The position numbers and the translations under genes were made by a program. This document shows positions 26,501 to 33,646 of a stretch of 64,000 bases of DNA, piece after piece. Below the pieces are notes generated by a model that saw only the letters and a program-made list of their open reading frames with translations, had not been told where the DNA came from and searched no databases. Source of the stretch: Bradyrhizobium sp. CCGUVB1N3 (GTDB taxonomy: Bacteria > Pseudomonadota > Alphaproteobacteria > Rhizobiales > Xanthobacteraceae); NCBI RefSeq assembly GCF_024199925.1, contig NZ_JANADR010000001.1, positions 4,092,001-4,156,000 of the forward strand, given 5' to 3'. Each line of letters begins with the position of its first letter. Positions within the stretch are counted from its first letter, which is position 1.

Positions 26501-26723
26501 CTTCATCCTCGGCGTCGTGCCGCTGGTGCTCGCAACCGGCGCCGGCGCCAGCGCCCGCAAGTCGATCGGCATCACCGTGTTCTCGGGCATGCTCGCCTCG
26601 ACCTGCCTTGCGGTGCTGTTCGTGCCCGCCTTCTTCGTGGTGGTGCAGCGTTTCGAGAACTGGCGTTCGTCGAAGAAGAAGGTGGCGCCCCATGGGCAGC
26701 CGGCCGCGGGGGCGAAATCCTAG
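23562..26723 (+). CDS. RND multidrug efflux transporter (HAE1/AcrB family)
   Basis: 1053-residue inner-membrane proton/drug antiporter. It starts MISKFFIERPVLSNVIALLM and has twelve transmembrane helices in two repeats with two large periplasmic loops. The proton-relay residues are present: Asp409 and Asp410 in GIVVDDAIVVVEG (helix 4) and Lys939 in LSAKNAILIVE (helix 10). It forms a trimer that exports hydrophobic or amphiphilic compounds. No outer-membrane factor (TolC/OprM type) follows, so the pump must use one encoded elsewhere. No TetR-type repressor is adjacent. Confidence 0.95.
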   Translation: MISKFFIERPVLSNVIALLMILIGGVALFNLAIAQYPDVVPPTVQVTTRYPGASAKTVIDTVALPIEQQVNGVEDMLYMQSYSGSDGTYTLTVTFKIGTDLNFAQVLVQNRVSSALSQLPQSVQNQGVTVQKRSTSILLFVTLTSPDSRFDSLYLSNYATINIRDELSRLPGVGNVTVFGAGQYSMRVWLDPNKLLARDLVPQDVINAIQQQSQQVSAGQVGAPPTPPGQAFQYTLNVNGRLDDATQFENIIVKTGTSGDVTRVRDVGWVELGAQTYSQIFSLNKQPATGIGVFQSPGANALQVEQAVEKKMAELAKRFPEGIKYDTPFDTTKFVQASVHEVYMTLIEAGLLVLVVILVFLQDWRAMLVPATTVPVTIIGAFAAMAALGFTINMSTLFAIVLAIGIVVDDAIVVVEGAAHNIEQGMNGHDAAIRAMDQLFAPIVGITLVLISVFLPASFLAGLTGRIYSQFALVIAATALLSAINAATLKPTQCALWLRPTVPQEQRNFFYRGFNAVYNRVERGYTRLISTLVRHAGVSVAAALVLIGIGGYGLSRVPTGFLPIEDQGYLIAAVQLPDGASLERTQKVLDRASELIKDTPGVQQVITIAGISALDNSASLANAGVAYIILKDWGARGKGEDLRSLVYGLNDKLATVMEARTLVLPPPPIQGIGNAAGFSMQVELRDGNSDFAKLQAITSAMVSNAQSQSALQRVSSSFRSSVPQFNVEIDRIKTQTLHVTTDQVFSALSTYLGSSYVNQFNKFGRVFQVYTQADPAFRVTERDIANMQVRNSNGDMIPIGTVANITPATGPSLISLYNLYPSSTIVGLPAQGYSSGESLQLMEEIGDKTLPPGTGFEWTAMSYQEKAVSNQIYWVFGLAMLLVYLVLAGQYESWYAPISVILAVPLSLIGPMLVLNGLKIDNNLYCQIGLILLIALSAKNAILIVEVGLELHVRDGKPLMESAIEAARARFRPILMTSFAFILGVVPLVLATGAGASARKSIGITVFSGMLASTCLAVLFVPAFFVVVQRFENWRSSKKKVAPHGQPAAGAKS

Positions 26724-26957
26724 GCGTTCTCCCTCTCCACCAGGGCGAGAGACAAAAACGTCGAAAACAACCCCATGCAAAGTAGCCGATGACGTCAGTG
26801 TGAAGACTTTCGTATTTTACGAAATAATTTGACACGTCGGGCAAATCAGGGGCATAAGGGCATCATCGCAGCGAGGGTCGCCAGTACCGGACGATCAAGC
26901 CCGACCTGATCCCATCAGGCCCTAAAGCGCGGCTTTAGGTTGAATCGTCGTCGCGCC

Positions 26958-27095
26958 TTAGCTCTTTGTTTGAGCATGATCGTTCCGCGTGCGAGGGAGG
27001 CCCGCTGCAGACTTTGCGCTAACGCGAGCTACCGTGGTCTTCCCGGTACCGGGAAGGCCGCCGAAGACTATGAGTACAGGTGGTTGGTTGATCAT
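26958..27095 (-). pseudogene. Truncated P-loop kinase/AAA ATPase remnant
   Basis: A 45-codon frame begins with a normal-looking P-loop kinase N-terminus, MINQPPVLIVFGGLPGTGKT, where GGLPGTGKTTVAR is a full Walker A. It then loses all similarity and stops within the dispersed repeat block at 26931-26982 (last residues RNDHAQTKS). Intact members of this group are about 150-200 residues long. The gene therefore seems to have been cut by repeat insertion or recombination, with the remaining 3' part absent. Confidence 0.6.
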
Positions 27096-27415
27096 GCCTC
27101 ATCATCGATCGGCATGCTTTGATCCGCAATGGGTCATTCTCGACCGGGTCGAGCCAGCAGCAAGTCCGGTCACATCCGCCGTGCCCAAAAGCGGAAATGA
27201 ATTCAGAGCATTGGGCTGGTGCATTCCCAGTCTTCAACTTCGCTCGATATTCGCCGCCCGAGATCGCGGCCTGCGTATCGATGGCGCATAGGTCATGTTG
27301 CCGCGCGGTCAAAACCCGCGCGACGATAGGTGGTATTGTTTTTTGTCGCAAAGGCACGTCCTTTTGAGAGCGGATTTTATCGATCGTGGGTTGCGCTCTC
27401 GATAGAGGCCAGCGA

Positions 27416-27550
27416 ATGCTTGAGCTTTGGAACAAATGGTACGAGACCCTGGCCTCGATCGAGGCGCTTGCCACTGTCGTCGTTATTGCCGTGGTGGCTG
27501 CTGGCGCAATTACGCTGGTGGAAGGTCGGCGGCATCCGACAAAACACTGA
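27416..27550 (+). CDS. Possible 44-aa membrane microprotein
   Basis: ATG preceded by GAGG with 7 nt spacing. The frame reads MLELWNKWYETLASIEALAT, then a hydrophobic helix VVVIAVVAAGAITLVEG, then a basic tail ending in KH and TGA. One transmembrane helix with a positively charged C-terminus would place the N-terminus outside. No family is recognised and it lies in repeat-rich DNA, so it could be chance. Confidence 0.35.
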   Translation: MLELWNKWYETLASIEALATVVVIAVVAAGAITLVEGRRHPTKH

Positions 27551-27635
27551 TTTGGGGAGACATCGGCAAACCGGTGATCTAGACGAGAGGCGTGCCCCGT
27601 GTCGATGATCGGCTTGATGAACCTACGCTGGCCCG

Positions 27636-28829
27636 CTACTCGGCCGGACTCGGCGCCAGCGCGGCTGAGGGCGTCCTGATCTCGCGCGGCAGGATGATCG
27701 CAGCCGCAATCGCGAGCAGGCAGAGCGCGGCGAAGGCGCGCAGCATGGTGACGAAGCCGCCCTGCTCGTAAAGCCAGGCGACCAGGCCGACCGAGGCGCC
27801 GGCCGCGGTGAAGCCGACGAAATAGCGCACCGCATAGGCGCGCGAGCGCCATTCCTCGGTGGTGTATTTGCCGACCATGGCGTCGTTCACCGTGACCTGC
27901 CCGAACGCGCCCATGACGATGCCGATCGAGACCACGATCAGTGGCAAATTGGACAGGCTCGCCGCGAGATACAGGAACGGCGCCAGCATGAAGGACAGCG
28001 GCAGCGCCACCGTCTTCAGCGAGTAATGATCGAGCAGCCGGCCGATCGTGTACTGCGTCATCGCGCCGAACACGTAGACGCAGGCTGCGATGACCCCTAG
28101 CAACGCCGGGCTCCTGGTGAGGTCGGCGAGCCGTTCGGCGAACAGCTTTGGCAGCGCCACCGTGACGGCATTGAATGTCGTCGAGATCGCGATCACGACG
28201 ATCAGCAGCGAAAGGACCACGCGCCACATGTCCTGCTTGGCGACGCGCGCCTGCGCCGCCGCCTGCTTGCTGCCCTTGCGGTCCTCGTGCACGACGGTCA
28301 TCGCGAAGGCGATGCCGATCAGCATCGTGACGAGCCCTGGAACGATGAAGGCAAAACGCCAGCCGAGATATTGCCCGATCACGCCGGTGACCAGTGCCGA
28401 CGACGCAACGCCGAGATTGCCCCAGACGCCGTTCAGTCCCATCTCACGGCCGAGCCGGTCGGCATAGGACACGATCATGGCGGTGCCGACGGGATGGTAG
28501 ATCGAGGCGAAGATGCCGATCGCGAGCAGCGCCGCGCCAAGCTGCGCCTGCGTCTGCACGAAGCCGACCGAGACCATCGAGGCGCCGATGCCGATGAAGA
28601 AGATCACCATCATGTGGCGGCGGCTCCAGCGGTCGCCCAGCCAGCCGGTGAGCAGCGATCCCGCGCCGAAGGCGATGAAACCCGGCGTCGCGTATGGCAG
28701 CAGCTCCGAATAGGCCATGCCGAGCGCCGGCCCCATGATGATCACGGCGGCGGCGAAGATCAGCATCGCGTAGTGATCGATGAAATGGGCGGCGTTGACG
28801 AAACCGATCACCCGGCCGGGGCTGTTCAT
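27636..28829 (-). CDS. MFS transporter
   Basis: Major facilitator superfamily transporter, 397 residues, with twelve predicted transmembrane helices. The loop 2-3 signature GWLGDRWSRRHMM is present, and the central loop after helix 6 is charged (VVHEDRKGSKQAAAQARVAK). It starts MNSPGRVIGFVNAAHFIDHY; the NAAHFIDHY element in helix 1 is found in transporters of the fosmidomycin-resistance (Fsr)/YajR-like branch. The substrate is unknown, with efflux of a small molecule most likely. It is divergent from an AraC regulator over a 64-bp gap, so it is probably its target. Confidence 0.88.
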   Translation of the reverse strand: MNSPGRVIGFVNAAHFIDHYAMLIFAAAVIIMGPALGMAYSELLPYATPGFIAFGAGSLLTGWLGDRWSRRHMMVIFFIGIGASMVSVGFVQTQAQLGAALLAIGIFASIYHPVGTAMIVSYADRLGREMGLNGVWGNLGVASSALVTGVIGQYLGWRFAFIVPGLVTMLIGIAFAMTVVHEDRKGSKQAAAQARVAKQDMWRVVLSLLIVVIAISTTFNAVTVALPKLFAERLADLTRSPALLGVIAACVYVFGAMTQYTIGRLLDHYSLKTVALPLSFMLAPFLYLAASLSNLPLIVVSIGIVMGAFGQVTVNDAMVGKYTTEEWRSRAYAVRYFVGFTAAGASVGLVAWLYEQGGFVTMLRAFAALCLLAIAAAIILPREIRTPSAALAPSPAE

Positions 28830-28848
28830 GACGTGCGAATCCTCTCCT

Positions 28849-28875
28849 GCTCCGAAATCGGTTATATGTCGGAGC
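28849..28875. promoter_or_regulatory. Candidate operator GCTCCGA-N13-TCGGAGC
   Basis: Perfect 7-bp inverted repeat centred in the 64-bp divergent gap between the MFS and AraC genes. The placement would allow the AraC protein to control both promoters. The right arm ends about 10-19 nt before the two possible AraC start codons, which would also suit autorepression. Confidence 0.5.
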
Positions 28876-28893
28876 CATGACGGGATGCCGCCA

Positions 28894-29691
28894 ATGACTG
28901 TCGTCGAAACGCCAATTCGGGAAGTGCGCGGAAACCACCGCTCGACCGCGGGCGTGCACCTCGTCGCGCGCGATTACCCCAAGGGCCTGCGGCTCGACCC
29001 GCACATGCACCGCGAGGCGCAGCTCGTCTATGCCGCGAAGGGCACGATGCAGGTGACCACACCCAAGGGCCGCTGGCTGGTGCCGCCGGACCGCGCGGTC
29101 TGGGTTCCGGCCCACCTCGAACACGCCATCGACGTGCTCGCCGACATCGAGATGCGCACGCTCTACTTCGACCTGCCCTGGCTGAAGCGCGAGCAGCGCA
29201 ACCAGGGCCTCGCCAAGGAGTTCGTGGTACGGGTGTCGCCGCTGCTGCACCAGGCGATCCTGGCCTTGTTCGACACGCGCAACACCTCCGAGCGCACCGA
29301 GCTCCTGGTTCGCCTGGTGATGCTGGAACTGCACCAGGCCGAGGATTCCGCGACCTTCGTGCCGCTGCCGCATGAGCCGCGCTGCCGGCGCGCCGCCCTG
29401 ATCGTGCTCGACGATCCGACCGGGAGCTACGAGATCGACGCGCTCGCGCACGAGGTCGGAACCTCCGCGCGCACGCTGTCGCGGCTGTTCTCCACGGAGA
29501 CGCAACTGAGCTTCAAGAGCTGGTGCCAGCGCGCCCGCATCGCGGCCGCGATCGAAAGGCTGTCGACGGATGCCGATGTTTCGGTCAAGCAGCTCGCCGC
29601 CCAGCTCGGCTATGCGAGCGTGCCCGCCTTCTCGGCCGCTTTTCGTCAGGTCACGGGCCGGACGCCGACGGAATTTGCGCGCAAGGAGTAG
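28894..29691 (+). CDS. AraC-family regulator with cupin sensor
   Basis: 265-residue regulator. The N-terminal cupin spans about 20-95 (LDPHMHREAQLVYAAKGTMQ; VPPDRAVWVPAHLEHAI). The C-terminal AraC helix-turn-helix pair spans about 170-262 (EIDALAHEVGTSARTLSRLF; KQLAAQLGYASVPAFSAAFR, ending GRTPTEFARKE). Either the ATG at 28894, with GGGA upstream, or the ATG at 28885 may be the start. The arrangement with the divergent MFS gene is typical of AraC regulators that control one exporter. Confidence 0.88.
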   Translation: MTVVETPIREVRGNHRSTAGVHLVARDYPKGLRLDPHMHREAQLVYAAKGTMQVTTPKGRWLVPPDRAVWVPAHLEHAIDVLADIEMRTLYFDLPWLKREQRNQGLAKEFVVRVSPLLHQAILALFDTRNTSERTELLVRLVMLELHQAEDSATFVPLPHEPRCRRAALIVLDDPTGSYEIDALAHEVGTSARTLSRLFSTETQLSFKSWCQRARIAAAIERLSTDADVSVKQLAAQLGYASVPAFSAAFRQVTGRTPTEFARKE

Positions 29692-29704
29692 CTCCAAATC
29701 TCAG

Positions 29705-29837
29705 TGTCATTGCCCGCGGGCAATCCAGTATTCCAGAGACGGCAGTGATTGAATCGATGGGCCGCGGCGTACTGGATGCCCCGCCAGAGCCTGTCATTGG
29801 GCTCGCCGGAGGCGAGGCCCGGTGGCGGGGCATGACA
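29705..29837. repeat. Interspersed palindromic repeat, family C
   Basis: Starts TGTCATTGCCCGCGGGCAAT and ends GGCGGGGCATGACA. It contains nested palindromes (ATTGCCCGCGGGCAAT; GGGCTCGCCGGAGGCGAGGCCC) and the half-pair CCAGTATTCCAGAGAC / CGGCGTACTGGATGCCC. It lies between the AraC and malonyl-CoA decarboxylase genes. Confidence 0.7.
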
Positions 29838-29957
29838 GCGTGCTTGGGGCGCACAGGATAGCTTCACATGCAGCACACTCGCGCTTGATTGTGATCGGCT
29901 TCCGCCTAAATCCCGTGTAAGCTTCCGCACTGCACAAACCGGATTCGAAAAGCCCAG

Positions 29958-31310
29958 ATGGCCAACGCCTTTTTCTCCGACCTGCTCGCCACGATCTCCG
30001 AGCGCGGACGCACGCTGCTTCGCCGCGGTGACGCCTCGGACACACGACGGGACGCCGGTGGCCTGATCGAGCTCTGCGAGGCGCTGCTGTCGGGCCGGGG
30101 CGAGGCCTCGGGTACCGCGATGGCGCGCGAGGTGCTCGATCACTATCAGGACCTCGATACGACGGGGCGCCGCGCCTTCTTCGCGGCGCTGGTGCGCGAT
30201 TTCGGTCCGGACCGCGAGAAGCTTGCCCTGACGGTCGAGAAATGGCGCACCCAGCCGAGCGACGAGGACGCCAGTGAATTGCATTTCGCTTCGGAGCCGC
30301 GGCGGCAGGAACTGGTCCGCCGCCTCAACCGCGCGCCCGGCGGCACCAGCGATCTCGTCGCCATGCGCGCCGACCTGCTCGGCATGATGAACGGGCACAC
30401 CGACCTCGCCGCGCTCGACCGCGACGTCGTGCATCTCTTGAGTTCGTGGTTCAACAGGGGGTTTCTCGTGCTGCGCAGGATCGACTGGTCGACACCAGCC
30501 AACATCCTCGAAAAGATCATCCGCTACGAGGCCGTGCACGAGATCAGCGATTGGGACGATTTGCGCCGCCGCATCGATCCGGTCGACCGCCGCTGCTACG
30601 CCTTCTTCCATCCCGCGCTGGTCGACGAACCCCTGATCTTCGTCGAGGTGGCGCTGACCGAGACGATCCCCGGCGCGATCGCGCCGCTGCTCGCGGTCGA
30701 CCGCGAGCCGGTGCCGATCGAACGCGCGCGCACCGCCGTGTTCTACTCGATCTCGAACACCCAGCGCGGCTTAGGGGGCATTTCCTTCGGCAGCTTCCTG
30801 ATCAAGCAGGTGGTCGAGGAGCTGCGCCGCGAGCTGCCCAAGCTCGACACCTTCGTGACGCTGTCGCCGGTGCCGGGCTTCGTGCCATGGCTGAAGCAGG
30901 ACAAGGACCTGCCGTTGTCCGATGAGGATCGCGAGGTGCTGAAGCATCTCGACGAGCCGAAGTGGTTCGAGAATGCGGAACTGACCGCGCAGCTCCGCGG
31001 CGTGATCGAGCCGCTCGCCGCCTATTATTTCCTGAAGGCGCGGACGTCGAAGGGCCGGCTGATCGATTCCGTCGCCCGCTTCCATCTCGGCAACGGCGCC
31101 CGGCTCGAGCGCGTCAACTGGCTGGGAGACCTCTCGCCGAAGGGCCTGCGCGAGTCCGCCGGCGTCATGGTCAACTATCTCTACCGCCTCGACGACATCG
31201 AGAAGAACCACGAAGCCTACGCCAACGACGGCACGGTCGTCGCCTCGAGCGCGGTGAAGAAGCTGCTGAAGAGCGAAGGGCGAAGGCTGCTGGATATGCG
31301 GCTGTCGTAG
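29958..31310 (+). CDS. Malonyl-CoA decarboxylase
   Basis: 450-residue cytoplasmic enzyme that converts malonyl-CoA to acetyl-CoA and CO2. An N-terminal helical domain (about 1-150) is followed by the GNAT-like catalytic domain. Family landmarks are EVALTETIPGAIAPLL, the SISNTQRGLGGISFGSFLIK stretch, the LSPVPGFVPWL motif and the near-terminal DPVARFHLGNGA-like segment, here SVARFHLGNGARLERVNWLG. In rhizobia this activity is encoded with a malonyl-CoA synthetase and malonate carrier (matABC). Neither partner is beside it here, so it may buffer malonyl-CoA or rely on partners elsewhere. Confidence 0.93.
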   Translation: MANAFFSDLLATISERGRTLLRRGDASDTRRDAGGLIELCEALLSGRGEASGTAMAREVLDHYQDLDTTGRRAFFAALVRDFGPDREKLALTVEKWRTQPSDEDASELHFASEPRRQELVRRLNRAPGGTSDLVAMRADLLGMMNGHTDLAALDRDVVHLLSSWFNRGFLVLRRIDWSTPANILEKIIRYEAVHEISDWDDLRRRIDPVDRRCYAFFHPALVDEPLIFVEVALTETIPGAIAPLLAVDREPVPIERARTAVFYSISNTQRGLGGISFGSFLIKQVVEELRRELPKLDTFVTLSPVPGFVPWLKQDKDLPLSDEDREVLKHLDEPKWFENAELTAQLRGVIEPLAAYYFLKARTSKGRLIDSVARFHLGNGARLERVNWLGDLSPKGLRESAGVMVNYLYRLDDIEKNHEAYANDGTVVASSAVKKLLKSEGRRLLDMRLS

Positions 31311-31329
31311 GCACCGGCGCCCCCTCAAC

Positions 31330-31469
31330 GTCGTCCCGGACAAGCGAGCGTAGCGAGCGCTGATCCGGGACCCATAATCACAGGATTGAGTTTGGCGAAG
31401 ACTCGGGGTTATCAGCCAGCGCCATAACTCCTCCTTGGGGTTATGGGTCCCGGCCTCCGCCGGGACGAC
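31330..31469. repeat. Interspersed palindromic repeat, family D
   Basis: Outer arms GTCGTCCCGG and CCGGGACGAC frame internal palindromes (GCGAGCGTAGCGAGCGC; GGTTAT...ATAACTCC; CCATAACTCCTCCTTGGGGTTATGG). The element separates the convergent malonyl-CoA decarboxylase and tartrate dehydratase genes and probably acts as a two-way terminator. Confidence 0.75.
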
Positions 31470-31503
31470 ACCGAGTAGTCGGCGCTGCCGTCTCGTCTCA
31501 CCC

Positions 31504-32673
31504 CTACTCCGCCAGCGCCTTCATCTCCTTATAGAGATCCGACTTGCCCTCGAAGCCGATGCCCGGGAGGTCCGGCATGGTGATGTGGCCGTTCTCGACG
31601 CGGACGCCGTCGGGGAAACCGCCATAGGGCTGGAACAGGTCGGGATAGCTTTCATTGCCGCCGAGGCCCAAGCCCGCCGCGATGTTGAGCGACATCTGGT
31701 GGCCGCCATGCGGGATGCAGCGGCTGGGCGACCAGCCATGGGTCTTCAGAACTTCCAGCGTGCGCTGATATTCGCAGAGGCCGTAGGACAGCGCACAGTC
31801 GAATTGCAGCCAGTCGCGATCGGGCCGCATGCCGCCATGGCGGATCAGGTTGCGGGCATCCTGGTGGCTGAAGAGGTTTTCGCCGGTCGCCATTGGCGCC
31901 GGATAGAATTCTGCCAGCGCAGCCTGCAGCGAATAGTCGAGGGGGTCGCCCGCCTCCTCGTACCAGAACAAGGGATAGTCTCGCAGCATTTTGGCGTAGG
32001 CGATCGCGGTCTCCAGATCGAAGCGGCCGTTGGCGTCGACGGCGAGCTGCGCGTCCTTGCCGATCTCCTTCAGCACCGCTTCGATGCGCGTGCGATCCTC
32101 CTCGATTCCCGCGCCGCCGATCTTCATCTTCACGACGTTGTAGCCGCGATCGAGATAGCCGCGCATTTCGCCGCGCAGCATCGAAAGGTCCTTGCCGGGA
32201 TAGTAGTAGCCGCCGGCGGCGTAGACGAACACGCGCGGATTGGCCTTGACGCCGTGACGCTCGGCAAGCAGGCGAAACAGCGGCTTGCCGGCGATCTTCG
32301 CCACCGCATCCCACACCGCCATGTCGATGGTGCCGACCGCGACCGAGCGTTCGCCGTGGCCGCCCGGCTTCTCGTTGGTCATCATCGCGGCCCAGACCTT
32401 GTCCGCGTCGAGATTGTCACCGGCCGCGTCGAGCAGCGACTTCGGCTCGGCCTCGAGGATGCGCGAGGCAAAGCGCTCGCGGATCAGCCCGCCCTGCCCG
32501 TAACGACCGTTGGAGTTGAAGCCATAGCCGACGATGCGCTTGCCGTCACGCATGACGTCGGTGACGACGGCAACGAGGCTCGTCGTCATCTTGGTGAAGT
32601 CGATATAGGCGTTGCGGATCGGCGAGGAGATCGGTTTGGTGATCTCGCGGACGTCGACGATACGGACGGACAT
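31504..32673 (-). CDS. tarD: D(-)-tartrate dehydratase
   Basis: Enolase-superfamily enzyme, 389 residues, converting D-tartrate to oxaloacetate. Start, length and sequence match what I know of the characterised Bradyrhizobium TarD. The catalytic set sits at the known positions: base Lys184 in VVKMKIGG (with Lys182), metal ligands Asp213 (VDAN), Glu239 (WYEE) and Glu265 (TGEN), and His322 (IPHGGH). The N-terminal capping domain (1-125) ends with GTIDMAVWDAVAKIAGKP. No tartrate transporter adjoins it. This is one of the most secure calls in the window. Confidence 0.95.
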   Translation of the reverse strand: MSVRIVDVREITKPISSPIRNAYIDFTKMTTSLVAVVTDVMRDGKRIVGYGFNSNGRYGQGGLIRERFASRILEAEPKSLLDAAGDNLDADKVWAAMMTNEKPGGHGERSVAVGTIDMAVWDAVAKIAGKPLFRLLAERHGVKANPRVFVYAAGGYYYPGKDLSMLRGEMRGYLDRGYNVVKMKIGGAGIEEDRTRIEAVLKEIGKDAQLAVDANGRFDLETAIAYAKMLRDYPLFWYEEAGDPLDYSLQAALAEFYPAPMATGENLFSHQDARNLIRHGGMRPDRDWLQFDCALSYGLCEYQRTLEVLKTHGWSPSRCIPHGGHQMSLNIAAGLGLGGNESYPDLFQPYGGFPDGVRVENGHITMPDLPGIGFEGKSDLYKEMKALAE

Positions 32674-32720
32674 GGGTTTGGCCTTCGGTGGTCGAGAGGA
32701 ACTTCGTCAAACTGCCTCCC

Positions 32721-32850
32721 CGTCATCCTGAGGTGCGAGCCGTGGGACGCATCGCGTCCCACGGAGAGCCTCGAAGGATGAACGGCCGAGGTGCAGCCGG
32801 GCCGTCGCCCTTCGAGGCTCGCCGAAGTGGCGAGCACCTCAGGGTGACGG
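32721..32850. repeat. Interspersed palindromic repeat, family E copy 1
   Basis: Outer arms CGTCATCCTGAGGTGC and GCACCTCAGGGTGACG enclose GTGGGACGCATCGCGTCCCAC and the CTTCGAGGCTCGCCGAAGTGGCGAG hairpin. It is clearly related to the element at 40141-40253, which shares the CATCCTGAGG...TCGAAGGATG order. It lies upstream of tarD. Confidence 0.78.
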
Positions 32851-32906
32851 TGATGCATTTGGGCGCGCGGCGCCTCTACGTCGTCATTGCCATGACGGCT
32901 TCGCCG

Positions 32907-33149
32907 TCATTTCTTATCCCTGAAATACGGCTCGACCGGCCCGTGCACCTTGATCGTCAGCGGGTTGCCGCGGCGGTCCTTGGCACTGCCGGCGGTGACG
33001 CGGACCCAGCCCTCGCTGATGCAATACTCCTCGACATTGGTCTTCTCGACGCCCTTGAAGCGGATGCCGACGTCGCGCGCCAGGATGTCCGCGTTGTAAT
33101 ACGGGCTGCTCGGATCGACCGACAGGCGGTCCGGGAATTCGTCGCTCAT
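32907..33149 (-). CDS. DUF3297 family protein
   Basis: 80-residue protein that fits the DUF3297 family over its whole length. Landmarks are FPDRLSVDPSSPYYNADILA, GIRFKGVEKTNVEEYCISEG and the C-terminal GNPLTIKVHGPVEPYF. The family is widespread in proteobacteria and has no known function. There is no signal peptide or membrane helix. The ATG at 33149 fits the family start; the open frame upstream overlaps the glutathione peroxidase gene and is discarded. The 12-nt spacing to that gene indicates cotranscription. Confidence 0.88.
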   Translation of the reverse strand: MSDEFPDRLSVDPSSPYYNADILARDVGIRFKGVEKTNVEEYCISEGWVRVTAGSAKDRRGNPLTIKVHGPVEPYFRDKK

Positions 33150-33160
33150 GATTGTCTCGC

Positions 33161-33637
33161 TCACAACAGTGTCTCGATTTGTTGGCGCAGCCCCTCGGGC
33201 CGCGCGGTCGGCGCGTAGCGCGCCACCACCTTGCCTGCACGGTCCACCAGGAATTTTGTGAAATTCCATTTGATGGAGGCACCTAACAGGCCGGATTGCT
33301 GACGTTTCAGGTACTCATACAGCGGATGCGCATTGGCGCCATTGACGTCGATCTTGGCGAACAGCGGAAAGGTGACGTCGTAATTGGTCGAGCAGAACGC
33401 CTGGATCTCGCTCGCCTTGCCGGGCTCCTGCGCACCGAACTGGTTGCAGGGAAAGCCGAGCACCGTGAAGCCACGCGGGCCGAGGTCGCGGTGCAAGTCC
33501 TCCAGCCCACGATATTGCGGCGTGAAGCCGCATTTGCTCGCGGTGTTGACGATGAGCAGCACCTGTCCCTCAAAGCGTCGCATCGGCACGTCCTCGCCGA
33601 GAAGCGAGTTGGCCGAAAAATCGTAGATGGCCGACAT
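33161..33637 (-). CDS. Glutathione peroxidase (Cys type)
   Basis: 158-residue thiol peroxidase of the GPx/BtuE family that reduces hydroperoxides in the cytoplasm. The peroxidatic residue is Cys36 in NTASKCGFTPQY, where selenoenzymes have Sec. The other members of the active-site tetrad are visible: Gln in FPCNQFGAQEPG and Trp-Asn in IKWNFTKFLVDR. It is probably thioredoxin-dependent like other bacterial Cys-GPx. It sits between the DUF3297 gene (12 nt) and the amidase gene (9 nt), so all three likely form an operon. Confidence 0.93.
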   Translation of the reverse strand: MSAIYDFSANSLLGEDVPMRRFEGQVLLIVNTASKCGFTPQYRGLEDLHRDLGPRGFTVLGFPCNQFGAQEPGKASEIQAFCSTNYDVTFPLFAKIDVNGANAHPLYEYLKRQQSGLLGASIKWNFTKFLVDRAGKVVARYAPTARPEGLRQQIETLL

Positions 33638-33646
33638 CGTTGTCCT

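Larger units (their letters stand above)
26724..27635. other. Gene-poor stretch rich in repeat debris
   Basis: About 910 bases lie between the RND pump and the MFS transporter genes. It contains a GACACGTCGGGCAAATCAG block (about 26832) and a GCGGCTTTAGGTTGAATCG block leading to GCTCTTTGTTTGAGCATGAT (26931-26982), both reminiscent of dispersed Bradyrhizobium repeats. It also contains the P-loop kinase remnant at 26958-27095, degenerate sequence starting CAATGGGTCATTCTCGACC at 27128, and one possible 44-codon gene at 27416. The rest looks non-coding. Confidence 0.6.

Noticed and set aside
25224..26780. 518-codon minus-strand frame opposite the RND pump
   Set aside because: Antisense shadow of a conserved transporter; Arg/Asp/His-rich without structure.
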